This document shows, piece after piece, positions 48,950 through 58,359 of a stretch of 64,000 bases of DNA. The stretch's first letter is position 1. Each line of letters starts with the position of its first letter. Under the pieces are notes generated by a model. The model was not told the DNA's origin. It worked only from the letters and a program-made list of their open reading frames with translations, and made no database searches. Source of the stretch: BM003 sp963699835 (lineage in GTDB: Bacteria > Pseudomonadota > Gammaproteobacteria > Steroidobacterales > BM003); assembly GCA_963699835.1 (NCBI GenBank), contig CAVOVJ010000012.1, forward strand, positions 62,001 to 126,000, written 5' to 3'. Made by a program: the position numbers and the translations under genes.

Positions 48950-49873
48950 ATGTCAGCGTCACAATCTGAACTGAGGAGCGCACTCGCAACTGCAACGGCC
49001 GATACGGCCGGAAAGCGGCAGATTCTTGCAGCGCTGCGCAGTGCATTCGACGCACGCGGCAGGTTTGTGCTTGCGCTCGCGGTCATCGCTATCGGGTGGA
49101 GTGGTAGAGATGCCCGCGATGTCACAGCCGAGCATGGAATTGGGTACTTTCTTGGTGTGCTGTCGGTTCTTTGCATGCTGTTGCTACTCGTTTATCCGTT
49201 CAGAAAAAGGTTCAAGCGCCTAAAGGTTTTGGGCCCGACGAAGGACTGGTTCAGGGCACACATGATGATGGGTGCGACCGCGACCCTAACGGCTCTTTAT
49301 CACTGCAATTTCGAGCTGGGTTCCACGAATAGCAGGATTGCGTTGTTTTCGCTTCTGACGGTCGCGGCAAGCGGGCTGGTAGGGCGTTTCATCTATCAGA
49401 AGATCCATCATGGCCTGAATGGCCGCAAGCGTTCACTGAAGAAACTGTTGAGCCGCGTCAAACTGACGCCGCCCGCGGGCGGGACGGTGGTCAGGTTCAT
49501 TCCGGATTTGATGGAACAGGTCAAGACGTTCGATCAGGCGGTCCTGGTCCCGCCTAAGAATCTGTTTGACAGCCTGCGACTGCCTTTTTTGTTGAATGCC
49601 AGAACCCGGATCGCTCATTACAGACTGCTGCAATTTGCGCGCAGACGGCTGGCAATCGAGTCGGCAGCATCAGCACTGGTGGCACAGCACGCGGACCGAC
49701 TCGACCGTTCCATCGATAATTACCTGCGAACACACCTCAGGCAGGTGCGCCGGGTAGCGGAGTTTCTCGCCTACGAGCGGCTCTTTAGCCTGTGGCACAC
49801 GGTCCATGTGCCGTTCTTCATTCTGCTGGTCGTTTCGGTCATCGTGCACATCATCGCGGTGCACTGGTACTGA
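48950..49873 (+). CDS. cytochrome b-like membrane protein of the multiheme cluster
   Basis: 307 residues from ATG 48950 (48932 is an alternative). About five membrane helices are predicted, near residues 38-54, 63-84, 96-115, 121-142 and 286-305. Histidines sit at helix ends typical of heme b binding: FRAHMMMG, ALYHCNFELGS, YQKIHHGLNGR and the C-terminal LWHTVHVPFF...VHIIAVHWY. It has no flavin domain. It overlaps the 21-heme cytochrome gene by one base (TGATG), so coupled translation is likely. The probable role is moving electrons between the quinone pool and the multiheme proteins; this is inference. Confidence 0.7.
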   Translation: MSASQSELRSALATATADTAGKRQILAALRSAFDARGRFVLALAVIAIGWSGRDARDVTAEHGIGYFLGVLSVLCMLLLLVYPFRKRFKRLKVLGPTKDWFRAHMMMGATATLTALYHCNFELGSTNSRIALFSLLTVAASGLVGRFIYQKIHHGLNGRKRSLKKLLSRVKLTPPAGGTVVRFIPDLMEQVKTFDQAVLVPPKNLFDSLRLPFLLNARTRIAHYRLLQFARRRLAIESAASALVAQHADRLDRSIDNYLRTHLRQVRRVAEFLAYERLFSLWHTVHVPFFILLVVSVIVHIIAVHWY

Positions 49874-51458
49874 TGCGCGGCATACGAAAAATAGCGAATT
49901 GTGCGCTGTCGGTTGCACGGGTGCTTGGTATTGGCGTGGCGTTGAGTTTTGCATCGGTCGCAACGGGATCGGTCCTGGAGAAACTGGTGATGCCGGGTCC
50001 GGTGGCAGCGGTGCACCAGGAGATTGAAGGCGAGTGCGCGCAATGCCACAGCAAGGGATCCGGTATTTCCGAGCAGAAATTGTGCGTCACGTGCCACCAA
50101 AGAGTGGGCAGCGATATCGATTCTGGCAGCGGCTTCCATGGCAAGGACAAACTGGCCGCCGCGCAGAACTGTTCGACGTGTCATACGGATCATGAGGGCC
50201 GGGATGCGGAAATCATCGTGTTTGAGCCGCGTCTTTTTAATCATGAATTTACTGACTTTGCCCTGGTCGGCGCGCATTCCACCGTTGCCTGTGAATCCTG
50301 TCATCGCCCTGACCAGGTGTATGCGGAAACGGCTTCCGAATGCGTGGCGTGTCATCGCGAGCAGGATCCGCACAAAGGCCAGCTCGGGGCGTCTTGTGGG
50401 GACTGCCATTCGCAAAGCGAGTGGAAAGAAGCGACGTTCGAACATGACCTGACGGGTTTCTTGCTGACTGGAGCGCATACACGTGCGACTTGTGAAAGTT
50501 GCCACCGCAGCCCGGTGTTCGCCGAGGTCTCCGAACGCTGTGTTGACTGTCATCGTAACGAGGATGTACACAAAGGCGGCAACGGTGATAAATGCGGTGA
50601 TTGTCACGTTACGAGCAACTGGCCTTCGCTCAAATTCGATCATCGTGGGCTGACCGGATTTGCCCTCAATGGAGGTCACGACGGCCTGACCTGTAGTGCC
50701 TGCCATGCGACTGACAACTTCGCCGCGGAACGCGATGCGACCTGTCACAGTTGTCATGTCGGGGATGACATCCACAAAGGCAGCTTTGGCACGGACTGCG
50801 CAAGTTGTCATGCAGTGTCGGGTTGGGTCGAGACCCGATTTGATCATGCGGCCGTCAGCAATTTCGCACTGCGCGGCGCACATGCGTCGGCACCTTGTGC
50901 CGCCTGCCATGTCGGTGCCGGCTGCGGAACCCGTGGCGAGCGAATGCGGGTCATGCCATGCGAGTGAAGATCCCCATCTCGGACAATTGGGCGCCAACTG
51001 CGCAAGTTGTCACGGCGAGGTCGCGTGGGCGGATAGCATTCGGTTCGATCATGGACTCACTGCCTTTCCGTTGTTGGGCGAGCACGAACATCTTGTCTGC
51101 GCCAGTTGCCACGAGTCCCAGGCATTCCATGACGCAGCGGAAGGCTGCGCGGATTGCCATGCCGATGACGATTCGCATGGAGGTTCGCTGGGCCAGGAAT
51201 GCGGCGGCATGCCATAACCCCGCATCGTGGAATGCGACACTCTTCGATCACGACACCGGTACAAAATTTGCGCTGACTGGCGAGCATGTCGGTCTTGCCT
51301 GCAGCGCCTGTCATCGTGGGTCATCAAGCGCGACCGCAAGTGCCCCCACGCAATGCGGTCAATGTCATCAGCGCGACGATCGGCATGATGGCCGCTTCGG
51401 TCCTGATTGCGGAAGTTGCCATTCGACCAGCTCCTTTGCACGGGTTGCAGAACTATGA
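49873..51458 (+). pseudogene. 21-heme c-type cytochrome, frame interrupted twice
   Basis: About 528 residues with an N-terminal hydrophobic signal or anchor (residues about 13-33). The sequence holds 21 CxxCH sites when frames are joined: three near the N-terminus (CAQCH, CVTCH, CSTCH), then six triheme repeats. Each repeat starts with an F-(D/E/N)-H motif and F-x-L-x-G-x-H, then C..CH, C..CH, a D-x-H-x-G turn, and C..CH. Shifts are near 50920 and 51208. The second falls inside the eighteenth site, where removing one A restores CGGCH. The shifts preserve the repeat register, which argues for sequencing error. Expected to be periplasmic or surface-exposed. Confidence 0.82.
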
Positions 51459-52217
51459 ACAGGAATCGAGGAGGGCAGTTTGCAAACGGTATCCGCGCCG
51501 CGGTCAGGCTGCTGTCTCTGATAATGCTGGGTTTTGCGCCCGGCGTCGCTGTGGGCGCAATCGAGTTTTACGTCGCCTTTTGATCATTACACGACAGGCT
51601 ATCGACTCGATGGTGCCCACGAATTCGTCGACTGCGAGTCCTGCCATGTCTATGGCACATTCGCCGGAACCCCGACTCAGTGCTGGGATTGTCACCGATC
51701 GGCCAGCCTGGTCAGGGCGACGATCCAGCCGGCTACTCACATAACGACTTCGGAACGCTGCGACTCGTGTCACCGTACCGCAGCCTGGGTGCCAATCGCG
51801 CGAATCGATCATCTCGAGACATACGGAACGTGCCAGAGTTGCCATGACAATCGCAGGGCCACCGGCAAGCCACCGAATCATTTACCGACGGACAACCAGT
51901 GCGATAACTGTCACCGAACCACGGCATGGAGACCCGCGTTTTTCGATCATGCGGGGATCGACCGCAACTGTGCGTCTTGTCACAACGGGACGACGGCGCA
52001 AGGCAAGCCTGCGGATCATATTCCCGCCACCAACGTTTGCGAGGACTGTCACAACACAATGTCGTTCAGCCCGGTTGCGCGAGTCGATCATTTACAGGTG
52101 ATGGGTACTTGTTCGGGATGTCATAACGGCACGATTGCGCGCGGGCAGCATCCGCAACACATCCCGACGATGGACGAATGCGATACCTGTCATTCTCCAG
52201 CCGGGTGGCGCCAGTGA
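51455..52217 (+). pseudogene. 9-heme c-type cytochrome, frame interrupted in the signal peptide
   Basis: About 253 residues. ATG 51455 overlaps the preceding stop (ATGA). The leader runs AAVRLLSLIMLG in the first frame, then RPASLWAQ in the second. An extra T in the TTTT near 51532-51535 separates them. The mature part has nine CxxCH sites: a triheme-like start (CESCH, CWDCH, CDSCH), then three diheme units with the repeated pattern C..CHNG..A.GKP..HIPT...C..CH and an I/F/V-DH motif. The repeat differs from that of the 21-heme neighbour, suggesting a different stack geometry. Confidence 0.8.
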
Positions 52218-52225
52218 TCTCGCGC

Positions 52226-54778
52226 ATGCCCAAATGCCTGCGGGCCGGTGTCATGGGTGCCAGCCTGTTGCTGTTTGCACCGGTCCAGGCGGTTGATCGT
52301 GCTATCGAGGACGTCCGCTTATCGCGCAGTGGCGATAGCGCCGAAGCAATGATCGATCTCGCCTGCTCGATGCGTTATGTCGATCACACGCCGGACGATT
52401 CGGGACAGGAGTTGCGTATCCGGTTGCGCGTTTCCCCGATTTGCTGGCGCGAGCTGGGCGGAATTCGCAGCGAAGTGTTGCGTCCGGAAGGCCGCCAGAT
52501 GGCCAGTATCGAAGAACTGGAGTTTGATGCAGCCTCATTGAGTGCGGTGAATCTGACGGTTCGTTTCTCAAGGCCTGTGGTCTTCGAGGTCTCACAAAGC
52601 CTGTCGGGACTGCGCATCGGCGTCGATACTGCGGCGGATGCCGTGGCGAATACGTTGGAGCCTCTGGCGCCGCTGCAGCCGACTGTGAGGAAGCCGCGCA
52701 ACGCTGCGGCGCGATCAGCGAGATCTGTGCCCAGCCTTGCCGCGTTGACCCGGTCCGCATCTGACGCTGAGCCCGCCGGCGATCGCTTCGCTATACAATT
52801 GTCGGCGTATGCGGACCAGCGCAGAATGCCCACGCCGGTATTCGAATGCCTCCCCTGAAAGCAAAATCTATACCCGTGAACTGAGCGTCGGCGGACGCGT
52901 ATTCACTTCGCTCCGCATCGGGTTTTTTGCGACCGAGCAGGAAGCCCAGGATGTCTCTGTGCAACTTGCCGCACAATTTCCGGATCTCGTTATCGTCGTC
53001 GCGCGGCCACAAGAGCAGGCGGCAGCGGAATGAAAGTGCCGTTGCCGTGGCGCGTGGCAGGATTGTCGCCGCCTCCGCGTCGGGCGACAACGCTGATACG
53101 CAACCGGGCGATGATGTGCGGCAGCTCATGAACGAGGCAAAAGACGCATTGCGTGACGGTGAGCTCGAGCGCAGCGTTGCTCTGTATACCCGTGCATTGC
53201 AAATGACGGGGGCCGGACACCGCCGCGAGGCCCGCGAGTATCTCGGGCTTGCGCGCGAGCGCAACGGCCAGGTGGCTCATGCCAGGGCCGAGTATGAGGC
53301 TTTCCTGGCCGAGTTTCCCGAAGGCACGGATGCGGAGCGTGTGCGACAGCGCCTTGCCGGGATGCTATCGGCAGCGCAGAGTCTCGCCCTGAACAATGCG
53401 GCGAGACGCGGAGCGGCCGTGGCACAAGCGGCGCATACGATGGGAGCAGTCGCGCTGGGATTTTCATGGCGGGGTGTCGCAGTACTACAGATACGATGCG
53501 GTCGAGCCCTCAACGGACGGCATCGAATCCTATTCGCAATCGGCCGTGATGTCATATGGCGATTTCTGGACCCGGCGCGAAGGTGACAGGGTGGACATCG
53601 AGGCCCGGTTTGCCGGCGGCTTCAACTATGAAGTAGCGAATGATCGCTACGGTGACGGCAACCAGGCAATCGTCTCCGATGCGTATATTCAGATCGATGA
53701 TCGTGAATCGGGAATAGGTGCACGCCTGGGTCGGCAGACGCAATATGGCAAGGGTATTCTCGGACGTTTTGATGGCGCAAACCTCAGCTACCAGTGGCGG
53801 CCCGGTTTTTCAGTCAACGTCACCGGCGGTCTGCCAGCTGACACTCCGCGCCATTCGCCGGACGGCCGCCGGGTATTCGTCGGGATGAGCGTCGATGCCG
53901 AGAACCTGGCTGATAACCTCGATGTCAGTCTGTTTACCCATGTCCAGCGTTTTGATGGCGTGGCCGATCGCGAGGCGGTCGGCGGTGAGGCGAGATATCG
54001 CAACGAGCGCTGGAATCTCGCCGCCTCGACCGACTATGACTTTTCTTATGGAGTGCTGAACTGGGCACTGATCTCCGGGGCGCTGCGTGCCTCCGACCGG
54101 ATTACGTTGAACGCCAGGGCGGACATCCATGCCTATCCTTTCCTTACTACCGGTAACGCCCTTATTGGACAGCCGGTGTCGACGATAGACGATTTGAATA
54201 CGGTGTACTCGGAGGGTCAGATTCGGCGTCTCGCGCGCGACCGGACCGCGCAGGCCCGTACTGCTGCGTTTGGCATTTCAACGGTGATGACCGATCGCTT
54301 ACAACTGAATGCGGATGTCAGCTATAGCCATATCGATGCGACCGAGAGATCGGGCGGGGTGGCGGAAATTCCGGACAGCGGCGACCAGTTCTATTTCGAT
54401 GTCAGCCTGATCGGCTCGAGCCTGCTGCAGGTCGGTGACACGACTATTTTCAGTGTTCGCCGCAGTACCACTTCCAATGCGACCACGAATACGCTGATGC
54501 TCGATATGCGTTACCCGGTTGGCGAGGGGTTGAGACTCAGTCCACGGATTGCCGTCTCGCAGCGAGAATATAGTTCCGATGATTCCTCGCAGTGGATCGT
54601 CTCGCCGATGCTGCGATTGCTGTACCGCTGGCATCGGCGCTACCGTTTCGAACTCGATGTCGGAGCGCGGTTTACCGATCGGGATCTCGAGCAGACCTAT
54701 TTCGACGACGCGGTTTACAAGGATGACGAGCAGTGGACCGAGTACTACATCAATCTTGGATATCAGGCGGAATTCTGA
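52226..54778 (+). pseudogene. SPOR/TPR/outer-membrane beta-barrel protein, frame interrupted at least three times
   Basis: About 850 residues when joined. There is a signal peptide (GVMGASLLLFAPVQA) from ATG 52226. Next comes an AMIN-like beta domain (VNLTVRFSRPVVFEVSQ, to about 52640). A SPOR-like peptidoglycan-binding domain follows (FAIQLSAYADQ, then ESKIYTRELSVGGRVFTSLRIGFFATEQEAQ, about 52785-53030). A TPR-like helical segment comes next (ALRDGELERSVALYTRALQ, about 53120-53400). The rest is a long beta-barrel (53430-54778) with alternating strands and terminal INLGYQAEF. Frame changes lie near 52830, 53030 and 53420. The barrel could be a porin sheath for the cytochromes; this is inferred. 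Confidence 0.7.
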
Positions 54779-55398
54779 TGCATGCAAATTCTTTTGCAAT
54801 ATGGTCGTTACGGTTTGCCGCGGTGCTTGCGGTGGCGTTTCTGCTTGCGGGTTGCGCGAGTGAGTCACCGTTGATGAGCGAACGCCTGGACGAACGTACA
54901 GGGGTCACGATCACCGCCCTCGATGTTCCGGTTACGCTGGCACGCGAAGCGGCCGATCTGGCCTATAGTTCGCGCGACTACGCTTTTGTCGGGCCGGTCG
55001 AGTTCAATCGGATGGGGCAGCGCAGTTACTACCTGTGGATCGGCATGGCGACGACCGTTGATCGATCAAGAACACGTGAAGCGCCGCCAAAGCCGTTGGC
55101 GCTGTCGATTCTGACTGCCGGTATTCCGATAGTGATCGAACTCGAAGAGTGGAATGACGAACGGGGTCAAGCGCTTTATCAGACAAACCTGCCGGTATAT
55201 GCGACTTATCGAGCGGCCGTTTCGCTCGACATCATCAAACTGCTGGCGAATACCGGTACTCTGCGGATCGGGCTCGAAAGTATCGCCGAATCGTGGCATT
55301 ACTCGACATGGAGCGGGACCTCACAGGAGTGGCTCGCGCTCGCCGACTGGCAGGTCACCACGCCGGCAAATCGCGAGGCCTACAGCCGCCGCCGCTAG
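54778..55398 (+). CDS. lipoprotein, last gene of the multiheme cluster
   Basis: 206 residues with a lipobox LLAGC (cysteine about 23) after a hydrophobic leader. The ATG overlaps the barrel gene stop (TGATG). The mature domain is mixed alpha/beta with VTITALDVPVTLAREAADLAYSSRDYAFVGPVEFNRMG and YYLWIGMATTVDR; no heme motif is present. Function unknown; it could be an outer-membrane accessory to the barrel, as small lipoproteins often are. Confidence 0.75.
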   Translation: MHANSFAIWSLRFAAVLAVAFLLAGCASESPLMSERLDERTGVTITALDVPVTLAREAADLAYSSRDYAFVGPVEFNRMGQRSYYLWIGMATTVDRSRTREAPPKPLALSILTAGIPIVIELEEWNDERGQALYQTNLPVYATYRAAVSLDIIKLLANTGTLRIGLESIAESWHYSTWSGTSQEWLALADWQVTTPANREAYSRRR

Positions 55399-55476
55399 AC
55401 GGCAGTGCGCAGCTGAACACACCGCGCTCGACGCATGCGGATGTTGCCCGGTGTCCGCCGGGTACATGCAATGCAA

Positions 55477-56649
55477 TCAGCGATTGCGTCCCATTTTCTC
55501 ATGGCTGCTGACCCAATCGCCGGCAAGGACAGCGCAAGCCAGCGAAATATCACCAGCCAATACCGTTGCCGCGACAATTTCGGCGAATTTTTTCACCTTG
55601 CCCTTGCCATGACAGCCTAGTATCTCGAGACATTCGCGCTGAGTCGGCAATGCGGTGCCTCCGCCAAAGGTGCCGACGATCAGGGACGGTAGTGTTACCG
55701 AGAAATAGTAGTCCCCATTCTCCAGCAACTCGCTGACGACCTGGCCGGCGTGCGATTCCACTACATTGGCTTCGTCCTGGCCTGTGGCGATGAACAGCGC
55801 TGCAATGCCATTGGCGGAGTGCGGCCCGTTGTAGGCGGCGCCGGCGAGCATTGCACCGGTATTCGAAATATGGCGTGCCTCCCACAATTGGCGTGTGTCG
55901 ACGCCCATTATTCGCTGCAGCGTCTCCTTCGCGAAAACCATTTCGGCGATTACCCGTGTCCCGCGTGTGTGCAGCATGTTGAGGTGGGAGTGTTTCTTGT
56001 CCGTATCCATGTTGCCTGACAACTGGTAGCGATAGGAGCCCTTGAATGCCGACCTGATCCACATGCAGGCGGCGTAAGTGGCCTTGCTCACCATGTTCTG
56101 GCCGGCGGCATCGGCGGTCGTGTAATTGAACCGCAGGTAGCGGGTCCGAGCGACCGACCATTGCTGGATGTGGGTGAGTTGGCCGATCCGCGTGGTGGAT
56201 TCCGCTGCCGCCTTTATCTCGGCGAAATGTCGTTCCACCCAGGTTCCGAACTCGCGGGCCTTTCTGGCATCGGGAAAGATAAATGCCGGGGCGCGTTGCA
56301 TGAATTGTTCGATCACCGTCGTTGTCACGCCGCCGCATTCGCTGATTGCCCGCATGCCGCGGCTATAGCTGGCGACCAGCGTGCCTTCGGTCGTCGCCAT
56401 CGGAATCAGGAAGTCACCCCGGGCGTGTTCGCCGCTTATCCGCAACGGGCCGGCAATGCCGAGAGGCACCTGGCACACGCCGATAAAGTTCTCGATGTTG
56501 CCGGGCAGCAATTGCGGATCGACGCTGTAATGAGCAATGTGCTCGAGTTTTCCGCCGCAATGCCGCTCGATGAACTCGCGCCGCTGTGTCGCCCAGTCTC
56601 TGCTGTAGTCGTCGTCTTTGCTGCGCGGTATGCGTTCACGCTCTGTCAT
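55477..56649 (-). CDS. hydroxymethylglutaryl-CoA reductase
   Basis: 390 residues, intact. HMGR signatures are: ENFIGVCQVPLGIAGPL, catalytic glutamate in MATTEGTLVASYSRG, DAAGQNMVSKATY, catalytic lysine in SGNMDTDKKHSHLN, the glycine-rich VGTFGGGTALPTQRECLEILG, and the C-terminal catalytic histidine in WVSSHEKMGRNR. The pattern fits NADPH-dependent class I enzymes rather than the degradative class II. No other mevalonate-pathway gene is in the window, which is unusual because gammaproteobacteria normally use the MEP pathway. It converges on the lipoprotein gene. Confidence 0.92.
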   Translation of the reverse strand: MTERERIPRSKDDDYSRDWATQRREFIERHCGGKLEHIAHYSVDPQLLPGNIENFIGVCQVPLGIAGPLRISGEHARGDFLIPMATTEGTLVASYSRGMRAISECGGVTTTVIEQFMQRAPAFIFPDARKAREFGTWVERHFAEIKAAAESTTRIGQLTHIQQWSVARTRYLRFNYTTADAAGQNMVSKATYAACMWIRSAFKGSYRYQLSGNMDTDKKHSHLNMLHTRGTRVIAEMVFAKETLQRIMGVDTRQLWEARHISNTGAMLAGAAYNGPHSANGIAALFIATGQDEANVVESHAGQVVSELLENGDYYFSVTLPSLIVGTFGGGTALPTQRECLEILGCHGKGKVKKFAEIVAATVLAGDISLACAVLAGDWVSSHEKMGRNR

Positions 56650-57053
56650 ACTTCAATCTCCCGGTGGTGACGAGCCTCCATCGCGGTAATCTGCTGACGA
56701 CCCGCTGCGGTCATATTATGGTGCCCATGCTAAGCGTAGACGATATGCCGTAGCCCGCGGCAGTGCCGTTCAATCGGCGCACCGGCTTGCGGCCGGACAA
56801 ACGACTTCGCCGCTGGCAATATCCGGCGCAGGCGCAACCGGGTCAGGTGCAGATGCGTGTTCGAGACATTCTTGACTCGAGTGCGTTGATCGCGGCTCAA
56901 TATCCCTTGTTGCCAACGCGGGGGCCCCGGGATTTGCGCCGGGAACATCGCGCCGAATTGGGTGCGCCGACCAGCGGCGAGCAGACATGCACGCTTATCC
57001 GATCGCCCCCGGATGCGTAATTGGCCTCCGGGCTGCGGGATGGTTGCAAACAG
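56650..57053. other. 400-base region without a supported gene
   Basis: Between the divergent HMG-CoA reductase and ArfB genes. Open frames on both strands are uninterpretable and overlap each other. No tRNA-like cloverleaf or terminator was recognised. Confidence 0.35.
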
Positions 57054-57470
57054 ATGCTTCGAATTAAAAACACCATCGTGATTCCGGAAAGCGAGATCGA
57101 AATGCTGCCGATTCGGGCCCAGGGCGCTGGCGGACAAAACGTGAACAAGGTTTCCACGGCAGTCCATTTGCGCTTCGATATCGCAGCCTCATCGTTGCCG
57201 GAGGTTTACAAGAAGCGCCTGCTTGCTTGCCGCGACAGCAGAATATCGGGCGACGGCATCGTGGTTATCAAGGCACAGCAGTACCGCAGTCGGCGCAAGA
57301 ACCGCGAAGATGCAGTGCAACGCCTCAAGGCACTGATCGAACGGGGTGTCGAAGTGCAAAAGAGGCGGGTAGCGACAGCGCCGACAAAGACCGCGCGCGA
57401 GCGCAGGCTGGCGGAGAAAACGCGGCGTGGTCGGGTCAAATCGCTGCGCGGCAAGATCGAACCGGAATGA
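57054..57470 (+). CDS. arfB: alternative ribosome-rescue factor ArfB (peptidyl-tRNA hydrolase)
   Basis: 138 residues from ATG 57054, which matches the family N-terminus (LRIKNTIVIPESEI); upstream in-frame starts are less likely. The catalytic GGQ motif is in RAQGAGGQNVNKVST (about residue 25). The C-terminal basic tail (about 100-138, KTARERRLAEKTRRGRVKS) inserts in the mRNA channel of stalled ribosomes. The length equals E. coli YaeJ. It acts on non-stop ribosomes as a back-up to tmRNA. Confidence 0.92.
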   Translation: MLRIKNTIVIPESEIEMLPIRAQGAGGQNVNKVSTAVHLRFDIAASSLPEVYKKRLLACRDSRISGDGIVVIKAQQYRSRRKNREDAVQRLKALIERGVEVQKRRVATAPTKTARERRLAEKTRRGRVKSLRGKIEPE

Positions 57471-57519
57471 GTTCGGCCCTCTCAGGTCGGGCTCGCGGTT
57501 GTCCGGGGCAGGCGCGGCC

Positions 57520-57792
57520 ATGAGCTCAGACAGGTGGTTTGTCTACGTCGTGGAATGCGCGGATGCGACGTTGTACACGGGTATTGCGACGGATGTGCAG
57601 CGTCGTGTAGCCGAACACAATGCGGGGATCGGGGCTCGCTATACGCGCGGACGCGGCCCGGTTCGTCTCGTCTATGTCGAGCCGTGTCGGGGACGCGGCG
57701 CGGCGCTGCGCAGGGAGCACACGATCAAAAAGTTGCCGCTGCGACATAAGCGCAGTCTGGTTGCGACTACACTGAAAGACGGCGGGGCTTGA
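57520..57792 (+). CDS. GIY-YIG nuclease family protein
   Basis: A 90-residue single-domain protein. The GIY-YIG core appears as FVYVVECADATLYTGIATDVQRRVAEHN (VYV/YTG strands, catalytic arginine in QRRVAEHN) and the later KKLPLRHKRSLV helix. It corresponds to the YhbQ-type small GIY-YIG proteins whose cellular role is unclear. The start at 57520 excludes an unlikely 31-residue extension. The gap to ArfB is 49 bases. Confidence 0.85.
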   Translation: MSSDRWFVYVVECADATLYTGIATDVQRRVAEHNAGIGARYTRGRGPVRLVYVEPCRGRGAALRREHTIKKLPLRHKRSLVATTLKDGGA

Positions 57793-57833
57793 AAAACCGG
57801 CCTCGTTATTTTGTTTTGCCAAGGGCGTCCTTT

Positions 57834-58305
57834 ATGAAGCTACGTTCACGTCGACTGATTCAGATTTTGACGCTGGCGCTTATCGGAGCAGCCCTCTGGC
57901 TCCAGCAGCGTACCGAGCTGCCACCGGACCCGCGTTTCAACCAAGAGCAAGTTGCCCCGACCGCAGAGAATCGACTTTCGCGAGATTGATGCCGCGTTCG
58001 CCGCTCGTGAGAGCAACCTGATGGTTAGCGGCGGCGGTACTGTCGTCAAGGTTCTGGCGGACGATCGGGATGGAGCGCGACACCAGCGTTTCATTCTCGA
58101 GCTGGACTCGGGCCTGACCGTGCTGGTCGCGCATAACATCGATGTTGCCGAGCGGATTCCGAACCTCGAAGCAGGGAGCGCGGTCACTTTTCGCGGCGAA
58201 TACGAATGGAACGAAAAGGGCGGGGTTGTGCACTGGACCCACAGAACACGCCGCGGAAATCATCAGCCTGGCTGGCTGATGTACGAAGGCGTCCGCTACG
58301 ATTAA
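57834..58305 (+). pseudogene. DUF3465 family protein, frame interrupted once
   Basis: About 156 residues when repaired. The first frame gives a signal-anchor (RRLIQILTLALIGAALWL). After a net +1 shift near 57965-57970 the DUF3465 domain follows: IDFREIDAAFAARESNLMVSGGGTVVKVLADD, HQRFILELDSGLTVLVAHNIDVAERI, and GVVHWTHRTRRGNHQPGWLMYEGVRYD, an OB-like fold with an HWTH motif. The ribosome site AAGGGCG precedes ATG 57834. The role is unknown; it is probably periplasmic. Confidence 0.75.
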
Positions 58306-58359
58306 GGTATCCAGTGAATTGTGATGAATATTTTGTAATTGATTGTTAAAAATAAAAAA

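Noticed and set aside
48598..48969. A 123-codon plus-strand frame before the multiheme cluster.
   Set aside because: Composition is not protein-like, and it overlaps the better-supported start of the b-type protein.
56730..57167. Minus-strand frame overlapping ArfB.
   Set aside because: It runs antisense to the conserved GGQ region of arfB and has no recognisable domain.
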